Below are positions 24,481 to 32,627 of a stretch of DNA of 48,395 bases, in pieces (the first letter of the stretch is position 1; the number at the start of each line of letters is the position of its first letter). The stretch covers positions 1 to 48,395 of the forward strand of contig DATEHI010000124.1 of NCBI GenBank assembly GCA_035279665.1, written 5' to 3'. Position numbers and translations under genes: made by a program. The notes beneath the pieces are model-generated. The model ran no database searches and was not told where the DNA came from. It worked only from the letters and a program-made list of their open reading frames with translations. The stretch comes from CF-13 sp035279665. Lineage in GTDB: Bacteria; Chloroflexota; Dormibacteria; CF-121.

Positions 24481-25199
24481 GCCGCGTGCTCCACCTTGCG
24501 CATCTCTGCCCGGAACGCGAGCAGCTCTCGGAAGGCGCGGATGACGACGCGGATGTTCGCGCCGGTCTGCTTGCCCGCCCGTCGCGGGTAGTGATGGACG
24601 GGGACCTCGACGATCCGCGCATGCAGCTGGCGGGCGAGGACCAGCATCTCGGTGTTGATCAGGGCTCCCTCGGAGTGCAAGGCCATGCGGGCAATCAAGT
24701 CGCGCCGGGTCAGACGGAAGGCGCAATTTACGTCCCGCACCAGCCGCCCGAAGAGCAGCCGCACCAGGGTGAAGAAGGCCCAGGCATTGAGGCGCCGAAG
24801 CAGGGGATCGCGCCGGCGCTTTCGGTAGCCGGCCACGATATCGGCACCGGCCGCCCGGGCGAGGAGCAGCTCGACTTCGTTGGGGTCGAACTGATTGTCG
24901 GCATCCATCAGGAAGATCCAGGCGAAGCGCGCGGCATCATAGCCCGACCGAAGCGCGGCGCCATAGCCGCGATTGGCTGGGTGGCGGATGACGCGCAGAT
25001 TCGGGTGAGCCCCCTTGAGCCGTTCCAGCAGCGCCGGGGTGCCGTCCTGGCTGCCATCGTCGACCACGATGATCTCGAATCCACGGGTGAACGTCTGCAG
25101 CGCACTCGCCATCCGCCCCACCGACTGCTCGAGGTTGGCTTCCTCGTTGTAGGCGGGCATCACCGCGCTGATCTCCACCGCCGGCGCGACCGGGCTCAT
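24477..25199 (-). CDS. GT2 glycosyltransferase, polyprenyl-phosphate-sugar synthase type (B)
   Basis: A 240-residue GT-A family 2 enzyme, related to but distinct from its neighbour at 23722. SAVMPAYNEEANLEQSV, IIVVDDGSQDGT and FLMDADNQFDPNEVELLL (DxD) are visible, followed by YRKRRRDPLLRRLNAW and VRDVNCAFRLTRRDL, a block common in bacterial DPM1-like synthases. Soluble, with no membrane helices. It sits between a GT-C-like gene and the other GT2 with four-base overlaps on both sides, so the three are very likely co-translated. Two synthases side by side suggest two different lipid-linked sugars. Confidence 0.9.
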   Translation of the reverse strand: MSPVAPAVEISAVMPAYNEEANLEQSVGRMASALQTFTRGFEIIVVDDGSQDGTPALLERLKGAHPNLRVIRHPANRGYGAALRSGYDAARFAWIFLMDADNQFDPNEVELLLARAAGADIVAGYRKRRRDPLLRRLNAWAFFTLVRLLFGRLVRDVNCAFRLTRRDLIARMALHSEGALINTEMLVLARQLHARIVEVPVHHYPRRAGKQTGANIRVVIRAFRELLAFRAEMRKVEHAA

Positions 25200-26686
25200 G
25201 GAGCGAAGCCTACTCGGATGAACACGGTAGCTACCTCGTCCCGGCTCAACACCCTCCACGCCGGGTCTTGCCCCAGGATGCCGGTGAGTGGATGCGCGCT
25301 GGGAAGCACGATCGCGTCCGGGTCTGCCTGCGCGAGCACGTCCTGCCAGCCGGAAGCCAGGTAGCTCACGCGGAGGTACTGGCTGAAGACCTGCGCGCCG
25401 TAGACCTCGACGCGACCGTCGACGAAGACCCGGCCACCATCTGGATAGAGTCGCCAGAGGAGGTAGCCGCCGAAGTCGTAGTAATTGAAGACGTGCAGGG
25501 GCCGGCCGGTCCGCTGCAGCGCGTCCGCCGCCTGCACCGGAAGCACGGCCCTGATCGCGGCCGTCTCCGCGGCCGGCCGCAGATTGGGCACCGCGCGGTA
25601 GGCGATCATGCCGGCGCCAACCACGACCAGGAGCGCCAGGTTGACGGCGCCCAGCATCAGGCTGGTGCCTCGAGCGGGCCTGCGGTGGAGGGCGATCCGC
25701 GCGGCCGCGCCCCGGTCGGCCGGCGGGAACAGGCTCGCGGCCAGGCTCAGCAACGCCTGCGCGCAGCGTCCCATGAGCGGCGCCGCGCCCAGGACGAAGA
25801 GCGGCACATGCCGCTGGGAGGAGAGGGCGAGATAGAGAAGGGCAAAAGCCAGCAACCACTCGCTGCTGCGGGCGTTGACGCGTCGAGTGGCGAGGCCGCC
25901 GAGCAGCAGGAGGATGATCGCTTCGACGAGCAGCCCGGGCAGTGAGTGGAAGTCCGGGGAGGCCCATTCCTGGATGTTGTTCTGGATCAGCGGCGAGGTC
26001 AGCGTGCCGAGCGAAAAGAGGACGGTCTGGATGCCAAACGGGTTGATGACCGCGAGGAGGCTTCCCGCCGCGATCGCCGCAGCCAGCGCCGTCAGCCTGT
26101 GGCGCGGCGTGGCGCCCTCCCGCGATCGCCAGGCGTCGATCGCTTCGCCCGCGAGAAAGAGCCCACTGATGATGACACCCACCAGGAACGCCGAGTGCAG
26201 GTTGGCCCAGAGCCAGATGAAAGGCGGCAACATCCACGCGTGCAGCCGGCCCGCTCGGTACTCGATCAGCCCCAGCAGAAGAATGCCGCAGAGGAGGACG
26301 TTGAGCAGCTGCGGCCGAGCTCCCCAGGCGGTCGAACCGGCCAGCGCGCCGACCAGCGTAAGGACGGTCGCCGCAGAAGCCGGCAGTCCAGTCCGTCGAA
26401 GGAGCAGGTAGAAGCAGAGCGCCGATGCCGTCACCATCCCGGCGAAGACACCAACCAGCCACGGCAGGCCGCCGGCCTGGTAGAGGAGATACATCCCGAG
26501 ATCGGCGAGCCATTCGTGGATCACCCATGGGTGGCCGGCCGCGCTGAACGAGTAAACGTCGACGTGCGGGATCGAGCTCGTCGCGAGCATCAATCGCCCG
26601 TTTGCCAGGTGCCACCAGAGGTCGGGATCGACGGGAGGCACCGCCGCGAGGCTGAAGATGGCCATGAACAGGACTCCGCGGAGCAC
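25196..26686 (-). CDS. Polytopic GT-C-like membrane protein, class with DPDLWWH motif (copy 2)
   Basis: About 496 residues, paralogue of 12580-14169. After the first helix comes PPVDPDLWWHLANGRLML, then HPWVIHEWLADLG, both matching copy 1; WLWANLHSAFLVGV corresponds to VWANLHAGFVLGYA there. About ten helices and a soluble C-terminal domain with VFNYYDFGGYLLWRLYPDGG and VFVDGRVEVYG, aligned with NVYGWGGYLIFRL in copy 1. The start is uncertain: the open frame runs to 26779 but its first ~30 residues come from a GC-rich repeat, so GTG at 26686 or ATG at 26665 is more likely. It is followed directly by two GT2 synthases. Confidence 0.75.
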   Translation of the reverse strand: MLRGVLFMAIFSLAAVPPVDPDLWWHLANGRLMLATSSIPHVDVYSFSAAGHPWVIHEWLADLGMYLLYQAGGLPWLVGVFAGMVTASALCFYLLLRRTGLPASAATVLTLVGALAGSTAWGARPQLLNVLLCGILLLGLIEYRAGRLHAWMLPPFIWLWANLHSAFLVGVIISGLFLAGEAIDAWRSREGATPRHRLTALAAAIAAGSLLAVINPFGIQTVLFSLGTLTSPLIQNNIQEWASPDFHSLPGLLVEAIILLLLGGLATRRVNARSSEWLLAFALLYLALSSQRHVPLFVLGAAPLMGRCAQALLSLAASLFPPADRGAAARIALHRRPARGTSLMLGAVNLALLVVVGAGMIAYRAVPNLRPAAETAAIRAVLPVQAADALQRTGRPLHVFNYYDFGGYLLWRLYPDGGRVFVDGRVEVYGAQVFSQYLRVSYLASGWQDVLAQADPDAIVLPSAHPLTGILGQDPAWRVLSRDEVATVFIRVGFAP

Positions 26687-26702
26687 GACCGTGCTGGTGA
26701 CG

Positions 26703-26804
26703 CGGCGTAGCCCCCACCCAGGCCAAGCCCCCACCCTGCCCTCCCCCATGAGCGGGGAAGGGACGTGTAAAGCCCGCAACCTACCGTCTCCCGGAGGGGG
26801 ACGG
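26703..26804. repeat. GC-rich hairpin-containing spacer, REP/MITE-like
   Basis: The stretch between the wecG-like gene and the GT-C gene is C-rich on the plus strand, with two imperfect hairpins. One is centred on CCCTCCCC-CATGAGC-GGGGAAGGG (about 26739-26763); the other has a 9-bp stem 26784-26792 / 26796-26804 with a 3-base loop and covers the end of the wecG-like reading frame. Similar CCCTCxCCC...GGGGAGGG spacers are common interspersed repeats in many bacteria. Only one locus is visible here, so dispersal is inferred. Confidence 0.5.
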
Positions 26805-27530
26805 GGTCTGGCGACCCTCGCGCATCACCCGAATGACGAAGCGGGGCAGAGCGATCATGCGGCGCCAGCGCCACGGCTGGCGGCTCAACCGGTGCAGCCA
26901 CTCCAGCCCCCGCGTCCGCATCCAGAGGGGCGCCCGCCGCGCTCGGCCCGAGATGAAGTCGAACGTCCCGCCCACGCCCATGCCGACGCTGGCGCCGGAA
27001 GCGCCCAGGTTGCGGGCCAGCCACGACTCCTCGGCGCCGGCGCCGTAGGCCAGCAGCAGCAGCTGGACGCCGCTCGACCGGACGGCCTCGATCGTCGCGG
27101 CGTCGCTCGCCGGGTGGGGGGAGCCGGCGTGTGTGCCGGCCAGCACGAAGCCCGGGTACGCTTCCCGCAGGACGCGGCCGGCTTCCTCCGCCACTCCGGG
27201 ACTCCCGCCGAGGAAGAAGAAGCGCCAGCCTTCGGTGGCGCCGCGCGCCGCAAGCGCTTTGACGAAATCGACGCCGGCCACCCGCTCGGGCAGCGGATGA
27301 CCGAGGCGGCGGGCCGCCCACACCACCCCCGCGCCGTCCGCCAGCGCAAGGTCGGCGCTACGAAGGACGGCCGCGAAGGCCGGGTCCCGGCCCGCGTGCA
27401 TGATTCGCTCCGGGTTGACGCTGATCACCAGCCGGGGACGGCGCCCGCTGATGGCGCGGGCGACCCACTCCACCGCCTCGGCCTCGGTCAGCGGATCGAT
27501 CGGCACCCCCAGCAGGGTGAAGCGGGTCAC
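26781..27530 (-). CDS. WecG/TagA/CpsF family glycosyltransferase
   Basis: A 249-residue GT26-type enzyme, the family that adds N-acetylmannosamine (or a related sugar) to a lipid-linked GlcNAc in teichoic acid or enterobacterial common antigen synthesis. Visible are VNPERIMHAGRDP, the ADLALADGAGVVWAARRLG block with the catalytic Asp, VAGVDFVKALA and FFLGGSPGVAEEAGRVL. The last ~12 residues (TPSPSGRR) are encoded by the repeat that follows. Its ATG overlaps the GT4 stop by four bases. Together with the WecA-like enzyme at 42197 it could start a lipid-linked glycan; the sugar is not determinable here. Confidence 0.92.
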   Translation of the reverse strand: MTRFTLLGVPIDPLTEAEAVEWVARAISGRRPRLVISVNPERIMHAGRDPAFAAVLRSADLALADGAGVVWAARRLGHPLPERVAGVDFVKALAARGATEGWRFFFLGGSPGVAEEAGRVLREAYPGFVLAGTHAGSPHPASDAATIEAVRSSGVQLLLLAYGAGAEESWLARNLGASGASVGMGVGGTFDFISGRARRAPLWMRTRGLEWLHRLSRQPWRWRRMIALPRFVIRVMREGRQTPSPSGRR

Positions 27531-28672
27531 GCCGCCAGGGCCTGTCGGTAGACCTCCGCCGTTTCGCGCCCCAGGCGGTTGATGCTGAACGCTTTTGAAC
27601 GCGACAGTCCGGCTTCGCGCAGCCGCTCCGGCTCGTCATCGAACCGAAGTAGTCGTTCCATGGCCTGGGTCAGCTCCTCGACGCTGTCCGTCTTCAGCAC
27701 GACGCCCGCGTCCGCGACGAGCTCGGCCAGCGCCTCGTCTGACGAGACGATCACGGGCGCGCCGCAGGACATCGCTTCCAGCACGGGGAGACCGAAGCCT
27801 TCGTAGCGCGAGGGATAGACGAATACCGATGCGCCGCTGTAGATCGCGGGCAGCACATCGCGAGGGACATACTCGAGCCCGATGATATGCGCCCGCGGTC
27901 CGGGCTTGCGCAGCTCTTTCGCCAGCCGCTCGGCGCCGCGGTTGGTCCGGCCGACGTAGACGAGCGCGGAATCGTCGACGAGGTCAGCTGGGAGTAGCTC
28001 GTAGGCGGCGCGCAAGCGGGCGAGGTCTTTCCGCGGATCGATGGTGCCCACGTAGAGGATGTAGCGGCCGGGAAGCCCGAACTGCTTTCGCACGCGGGCA
28101 ACCTCGTCGGCGGGCCGCGGCGTGAAGATCGGATCCGCGCAGAGGGGCACGTAGGCAACCTGCTCCGGCGCGATATGGTACAGGTCGATGAGCTGCCGGC
28201 AGATCGCTTGCGAGGAAACCATCACCCGCCGTGCGCGGCGGATACTCTTGGGCCCAAGCGTCCCGAAGTACCAGCGGGCACGCGGGTGCATGTCCGCGGG
28301 ACGGATGCGATAGGCCAGGTCGGGCACGGTCAGCACGAGAGGAACGCCGCTGAGCATCGGCGCGACGCCGAGCACGGAATGCAGCAGCGGAAGGGCGCGC
28401 GGGAAGGCGCCGAAGCGCCACGGGACCGACCATTGTTCCCGACCCAAGCGCAGGCCCCGGGGCACTCGCGGAAATTGGACGAGGCGATGCCCCTCGGCCG
28501 CATCACCCAGTTCGGGGATCACATCACTCGCCAGCAGCACATCAACCGATGCACCGACGGCGTGCAGGCCCCGCAGGATGTGCAGCGCGTGATGCTCCAG
28601 ACCGGTAAACGGCCGAGCCGCAAACAGCAAGTCGACGGCGATGCCCTCGGGCAACGCCGTACTGGTGGACAT
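27527..28672 (-). CDS. GT4 family glycosyltransferase
   Basis: A 381-residue GT-B retaining glycosyltransferase. The N-terminal domain has the GLEHHALHILRGL region; the C-terminal domain has ILYVGTIDPRKDLARLR, then VPRDVLPAIYSGASVFVYPS and the E-x7-E donor site YEGFGLPVLEAMSCGAPVI. The family is typical of mannosyl- or glucosyltransferases that use nucleotide sugars in the cytoplasm. ATG at 28672 is chosen; a longer frame to 28780 would run into the divergent GT4 gene. It heads the minus-strand operon (GT4, WecG-like, GT-C, two GT2). The 61-nt gap to the divergent GTG at 28734 must hold both promoters. Confidence 0.9.
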   Translation of the reverse strand: MSTSTALPEGIAVDLLFAARPFTGLEHHALHILRGLHAVGASVDVLLASDVIPELGDAAEGHRLVQFPRVPRGLRLGREQWSVPWRFGAFPRALPLLHSVLGVAPMLSGVPLVLTVPDLAYRIRPADMHPRARWYFGTLGPKSIRRARRVMVSSQAICRQLIDLYHIAPEQVAYVPLCADPIFTPRPADEVARVRKQFGLPGRYILYVGTIDPRKDLARLRAAYELLPADLVDDSALVYVGRTNRGAERLAKELRKPGPRAHIIGLEYVPRDVLPAIYSGASVFVYPSRYEGFGLPVLEAMSCGAPVIVSSDEALAELVADAGVVLKTDSVEELTQAMERLLRFDDEPERLREAGLSRSKAFSINRLGRETAEVYRQALAA

Positions 28673-28733
28673 TTCCGCGATGCTAGCGGAACGCGGCGGC
28701 ACAGGTCGAGGCGGTAGTGTACATCGTGATGAC

Positions 28734-29804
28734 GTGATCGTCGGCATCGATGGCACCCCCGCCGTACGCACGCAGCTCACAGGGACCGAGGTTTACGCCC
28801 GGAGCATCATCAGTGCCCTCGCCGCCAAACGGGGCGCGCGAACCATGCGCGTCTATGCCAATGCGGGCGACGCGCCCCCCTGGCTACCGGCGGGAGTTGA
28901 ATGGCGCGGCATCCCGTTTCCGCGACTCTGGACGCACTGGCGGCTGCGCCAGGCGCTGCGCCGGGAGCGCCCGGACGTCACCTTCATTCCCAGCCACGTG
29001 CTGCCGCTGGCGCTCGGGCTCAAATCGGTGGTCACCATCCACGATGTCGGTCACCGGCATGACCCGCGCTCCTACTCGCGCGCCGCCCGCTGGTACCTGG
29101 AGGCGACGACCCGCTACGCGGCGCGACACGCCAATCGGCTGATCGCCGTCTCGCAGTCGACGGCCGATGACCTCACTCGCTTCTACGGCGTGCCGGGCGG
29201 CCGGATCGCCGTCGTGCACTCAGGGATCGACGCTCGGATGCGACCGCAGGACCCGTCCAGGGTAGCCGAGCTGCTGCCGCGACTCGAGATCGGCGGCGCG
29301 TACTTTCTCTATGTCGGCCGCAACCACCCACGCAAGAACCTGACGATGTTGTGCCGCGCCTTCGACGAGGCGCGCCGGCGCGGCCTCGAGGCGGAGCTGA
29401 TCCTGGCGGGACCGGGCCATGATGCCCGATCGAGACGCAATGTCAGAGTCCTGCCGTACGTGCCCGCCGATGACCTGCCCGCTCTCTACGCCGGCGCCAT
29501 TGCCGTAACGCTACCCTCGCGCTTCGAGGGCTTCGGCTTTCCCGCCCTGGAGGCGATGGCGTGCGGCACCGCTGTCATCGCGTCGAGCGCCGGCGCGCTT
29601 CCCGAGATCGTCGGCACGGCCGGCATCCTGCTCAGCCCCGACGACGCGGGGGCCTGGAGCCAGGCGATGCTCGAGCTGGCGAGTGACGGTGCATTGCAGC
29701 GGCGCCTGATCGCGGCCGGGGCCGCGCGCAGTGCCGAATTCAGCTGGAACAGCGCGGCCGGCGAGACCTGGCGTGTGCTCGACGCGGTCGCAGGCAAACC
29801 GTAG
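28734..29804 (+). CDS. GT4 family glycosyltransferase
   Basis: A 356-residue GT-B enzyme. GIDGTPAVRTQLTGTEVYAR is the N-terminal loop typical of GT4 mannosyltransferases; VVTIHDVGHRHDPRSYSR, FLYVGRNHPRKNLTMLCRA and FEGFGFPALEAMACGTAVI (E-x7-E) complete the pattern. GTG at 28734 gives an N-terminus matching the family (VIVGIDGTP); the longer reading begins inside the divergent gene. It shares one base with the start of the PrmC-like gene downstream. It probably adds a hexose to a lipid-linked intermediate; the sugar is unknown. Confidence 0.9.
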   Translation: MIVGIDGTPAVRTQLTGTEVYARSIISALAAKRGARTMRVYANAGDAPPWLPAGVEWRGIPFPRLWTHWRLRQALRRERPDVTFIPSHVLPLALGLKSVVTIHDVGHRHDPRSYSRAARWYLEATTRYAARHANRLIAVSQSTADDLTRFYGVPGGRIAVVHSGIDARMRPQDPSRVAELLPRLEIGGAYFLYVGRNHPRKNLTMLCRAFDEARRRGLEAELILAGPGHDARSRRNVRVLPYVPADDLPALYAGAIAVTLPSRFEGFGFPALEAMACGTAVIASSAGALPEIVGTAGILLSPDDAGAWSQAMLELASDGALQRRLIAAGAARSAEFSWNSAAGETWRVLDAVAGKP

Positions 29805-30589
29805 TGCGCAAAGACTCGAGGATTGCCGCGCAGCTCTCTCGCGCCGGGTTCATCGCCGCAAAAGAGGAAGCCGACGAGCTTCTCGCGAGCGCGGCCGGGA
29901 ACGCAGAGCTCCTCGACTCGTTACTCGCGCGCCGCCTGACCGGCGAGCCGCTCGCGTGGATCACGGGAAAGGTCTCGTTCTGCGGCCTGGAGATCCGCGT
30001 CGATCCGGGTGTCTATGTTCCGCGGTGGCAGAGTGAACCGCTGGCGCATCGCGCCGCCGCGCGGCTGCCGCGTAACGGCACGGCGATCGATCTCTGTACC
30101 GGTTCGGGAGCGATCGCGCGGACCATCATGAGCCAGCAACCCGGCGCGCGGGTCGTCGCGTCCGATCTCGATGAGCGGGCCGTTGCCTGCGCGACGGCGA
30201 ACGGCGTCGAAGTCTACGCCGGGGACCTGTTTGCGATGATCCCCCGCACGCTCGAGGGACGCGTCGATGTTGTCGTCGGCGTGGTGCCCTACGTACCCAC
30301 TCCCGGCCTGCCCCTCCTGCAGCGCGACACCTTCGCGTTCGAATCGACGCTTGCCTACGACGGCGGACCGGACGGTACCGCGATTCTCCGACGCGTGCTC
30401 AGCGATGCTCCCCGGTTCCTGCGGCGAGGCGGTGCGCTGCTGCTCGAGCTCGGCGGTGAGCAGGCCGGCGGGCTCCGCGACGAGCTGGCGCGCTTCGGCT
30501 ACGTCGACGTCAGCGTTCTCGTCGACGAAGAGGGTGACGTCCGCGGCATCGAGACGACGCTGCAAGCGCCCCGCGGATCGCGATCTTGA
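29804..30589 (+). CDS. PrmC-related SAM methyltransferase, altered NPPY motif
   Basis: A 261-residue class I methyltransferase that resembles PrmC over its whole length: helical N-domain, RRLTGEPLAWITGKVSFCG and DPGVYVPRWQSEPLA, SAM motif I IDLCTGSGAIA (about 95-105), and a C-terminal VDEEGDVRGIE end. The catalytic NPPY of glutamine methyltransferases is replaced by VVPY (160-163), followed by VPT. This fits the subfamily annotated as PrmC-related with unknown substrate, and a true prmC is present elsewhere in the window (45119-46015). It starts at GTG 29804, overlapping the GT4 stop by one base. A role in modifying a glycan, lipid or protein in this locus is possible but unsupported. Confidence 0.8.
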   Translation: MRKDSRIAAQLSRAGFIAAKEEADELLASAAGNAELLDSLLARRLTGEPLAWITGKVSFCGLEIRVDPGVYVPRWQSEPLAHRAAARLPRNGTAIDLCTGSGAIARTIMSQQPGARVVASDLDERAVACATANGVEVYAGDLFAMIPRTLEGRVDVVVGVVPYVPTPGLPLLQRDTFAFESTLAYDGGPDGTAILRRVLSDAPRFLRRGGALLLELGGEQAGGLRDELARFGYVDVSVLVDEEGDVRGIETTLQAPRGSRS

Positions 30590-30592
30590 ACG

Positions 30593-31660
30593 CTACGGCG
30601 TGACGACCGACTGGTAGACGTCGCGGTGCGCGGTGGCGCTCGCGGACCAGGTAAAGAGCGCGGCACGCGCGCGTCCCGCGGCGACCTGACGTTCGCGCAG
30701 GTGCGAATCCGTCTGCAAACGCACGATGTTGTCGGCGAGGAGCTGGGCGTCCTCGGGCGCACCGAGCAGGGCGGCATCACCCGCGACTTCTGGGATCGCC
30801 CCGGCGTTGGAGGCGACCACCGGCGTCCCCGCGGCGAACGCCTCGAGCACGGGTAATCCGAAGCCCTCGTCGAGCGAGGGGAAGAGGACGGCGTCCGCCA
30901 TCTGGTAAAGCGCGGGCAGATCCGGCATGCCGGCATAGCCAACGAAGCGCACCCAATCCCGCAGGTCGAGCTCGCGAACCGTATCGACCACCGCGTCGTA
31001 CTTCCATCCAAAGCCACCGGCGATGATCAGCGGTAGCCGCTGCCCTATCGGGATCCGCGCCAGCGCGCGCAGCGATGTGACATAGTTCTTGCGCGGTTGC
31101 ACGGTGCCCAGCTGCAGCAGATAGCGATCCGGGAGCGCGTAACGCGCCCTGACGTCGGCCTTGAGAGAGGGCGACACCGGGAGGGCGAACTCGGTCTCCA
31201 CGCCGTGGGGGATCACGCGGCAATGCTCCGGCTCGACGCCGAAGATACGCATCGCGGCGCCTTTGGTCGCTTCCGATGGGCAGATGATCATCTGAGCCCG
31301 TCGGGCAGACTGCGGGACCACGACGCTGGTGGCAAACCATTGGCCGGATGGAAACCATTCCGGGTGGTCGTAGATGGCCAGGTCATGGATCGTGACCACC
31401 CCCGGAAGACCGGGGTGGAGTAACGGTAAAGCATTCGCCGGCCCGTGAATGAGCTGGGCGCCGTCGCGGCGCATCCGCAGCGGCAGCGCGAGCTGCGGAC
31501 CGAGAATGCGCAGCCCCGCATCCCGGTAGGGCCTGAGGTCGACGCCATGGCTATCGTGGAGCGCGGTGATCAGCGCCCCGATGTAGCGGCCCACGCCGGT
31601 CGCATCGTCGTTGAGCGCGCGAGCGTCGAGGGCGACACGAAGCGGGCTGGACGGTTCCAG
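30593..31660 (-). CDS. GT4 family glycosyltransferase with probable CTG start
   Basis: About 355 residues, a clear GT-B family 4 enzyme: VALDARALNDDATGVGRYIGA at the N-terminus, VVTIHDLAIYDHPEWF, YLLQLGTVQPRKNYVTSLRAL, PDLPALYQMADAVLFPS and DEGFGLPVLEAFAAGTPVV (E-x7-E). The start is uncertain: no ATG, GTG or TTG lies between the GT9 stop (31664) and the first conserved residues. CTG at 31660, one base past that stop, is the best candidate; the next ATG in frame (31831) would overlap the GT9 gene by about 170 bases. It is the last gene of the long minus-strand core operon and converges on the PrmC-like gene with three bases between. Confidence 0.85.
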   Translation of the reverse strand: MEPSSPLRVALDARALNDDATGVGRYIGALITALHDSHGVDLRPYRDAGLRILGPQLALPLRMRRDGAQLIHGPANALPLLHPGLPGVVTIHDLAIYDHPEWFPSGQWFATSVVVPQSARRAQMIICPSEATKGAAMRIFGVEPEHCRVIPHGVETEFALPVSPSLKADVRARYALPDRYLLQLGTVQPRKNYVTSLRALARIPIGQRLPLIIAGGFGWKYDAVVDTVRELDLRDWVRFVGYAGMPDLPALYQMADAVLFPSLDEGFGLPVLEAFAAGTPVVASNAGAIPEVAGDAALLGAPEDAQLLADNIVRLQTDSHLRERQVAAGRARAALFTWSASATAHRDVYQSVVTP

Positions 31661-31661
31661 C

Positions 31662-32627
31662 TCAGGCGTAGCTATCGATCCGGGCTTGCTTCGAGAGTGC
31701 CTCGACGACCTGCCGGGCAGGAAACCGGTCGAAGTCGCTGGTCGCGAACGTGACCACCCGGTCGCCCCGCGGGGGGATGTCGGGCCCGCGAAGGACAGCC
31801 AGCACCAGGGCGCCAGCCGCCGCCGCGACATGCAGCGCATCACCGTCATGGCCAATTACGCCGAGGCTGAGTTCGCAGAGAACGGCAACCTCGTCAACGG
31901 TGATCTGCGCGAGATTGACAACCATGGTCGGCTTGGCGATGCTGCCCTGTGTCTCGCGGATGATCTGCGCGTCACCGGCGCCACTCAGGAGGACGATGCG
32001 CTCGGCGATCGATTGGTTCGCCACCACGCCGAAGCGTTCGGCCGGCCAGCGGGGACCCGAACGGCGCGATGACCAGCCGCCGCCACCTGGAATCACGACC
32101 AGGGGTCGCCGGCCACTCCCGATGAACGACGGCCAGCGCGCCATCGCCTGGGTGCGTACCGCATCCGGAGGTCGGAGGGACGGTGCCTCGCCTGGTGCGA
32201 GCACCGGCCGGTTGCTCGCGACGGCCGCCAGGCGCCAATTTGCTTCCACCGGGTGCATTCCTCTGACGGCTGGAACACGCTCCGTCGCCGCCCAGCGACT
32301 CGGTCCGGCCGCAACGAGCCGTCGCGGCACGCCTGCGAAATACGCCAGCGCGACGTGAAGGAAGCGCGCGGGATACGGGACGACCACCGTTTGCACCGGT
32401 CCCGCGCGCAAGCGCCGAAAGACCCGCAGCAACTCGCGAGGGGAATCATCGAAGACGAAGGCGCGGCCGACCGAGGACAGCCCGAGCAAGGTCCCAACCG
32501 CGTCGGCCGAGGTGAAGACCGTGGCGCCGTCGCAGGCACGCAGCACCGGCTGCGCCATCAGCGCCTCGCGCACGCCACCACCGAGGACGATGGCGACCGT
32601 GGACGAGGGTCTCGGCTCGGTGCTCAC
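31662..32627 (-). CDS. GT9 (heptosyltransferase-like) glycosyltransferase
   Basis: A 321-residue GT-B protein of the GT9/heptosyltransferase type. AIVLGGGVREALMAQPVLRA is the N-terminal Rossmann strand; RPLVVIPGGGGWSSRRSGPRWPAERFG starts the C-terminal nucleotide-binding half, and GVIGHDGDALHVAAAAGA corresponds to the acidic D/G-x-x-H-x-A motif of the family. In a cell without lipopolysaccharide such enzymes act on other surface glycans. GTG at 32627 overlaps the TGA of the MreB-like gene (GTGA), so it is probably translationally coupled to it. Alternative: another GT-B family not easily named. Confidence 0.8.
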   Translation of the reverse strand: MSTEPRPSSTVAIVLGGGVREALMAQPVLRACDGATVFTSADAVGTLLGLSSVGRAFVFDDSPRELLRVFRRLRAGPVQTVVVPYPARFLHVALAYFAGVPRRLVAAGPSRWAATERVPAVRGMHPVEANWRLAAVASNRPVLAPGEAPSLRPPDAVRTQAMARWPSFIGSGRRPLVVIPGGGGWSSRRSGPRWPAERFGVVANQSIAERIVLLSGAGDAQIIRETQGSIAKPTMVVNLAQITVDEVAVLCELSLGVIGHDGDALHVAAAAGALVLAVLRGPDIPPRGDRVVTFATSDFDRFPARQVVEALSKQARIDSYA

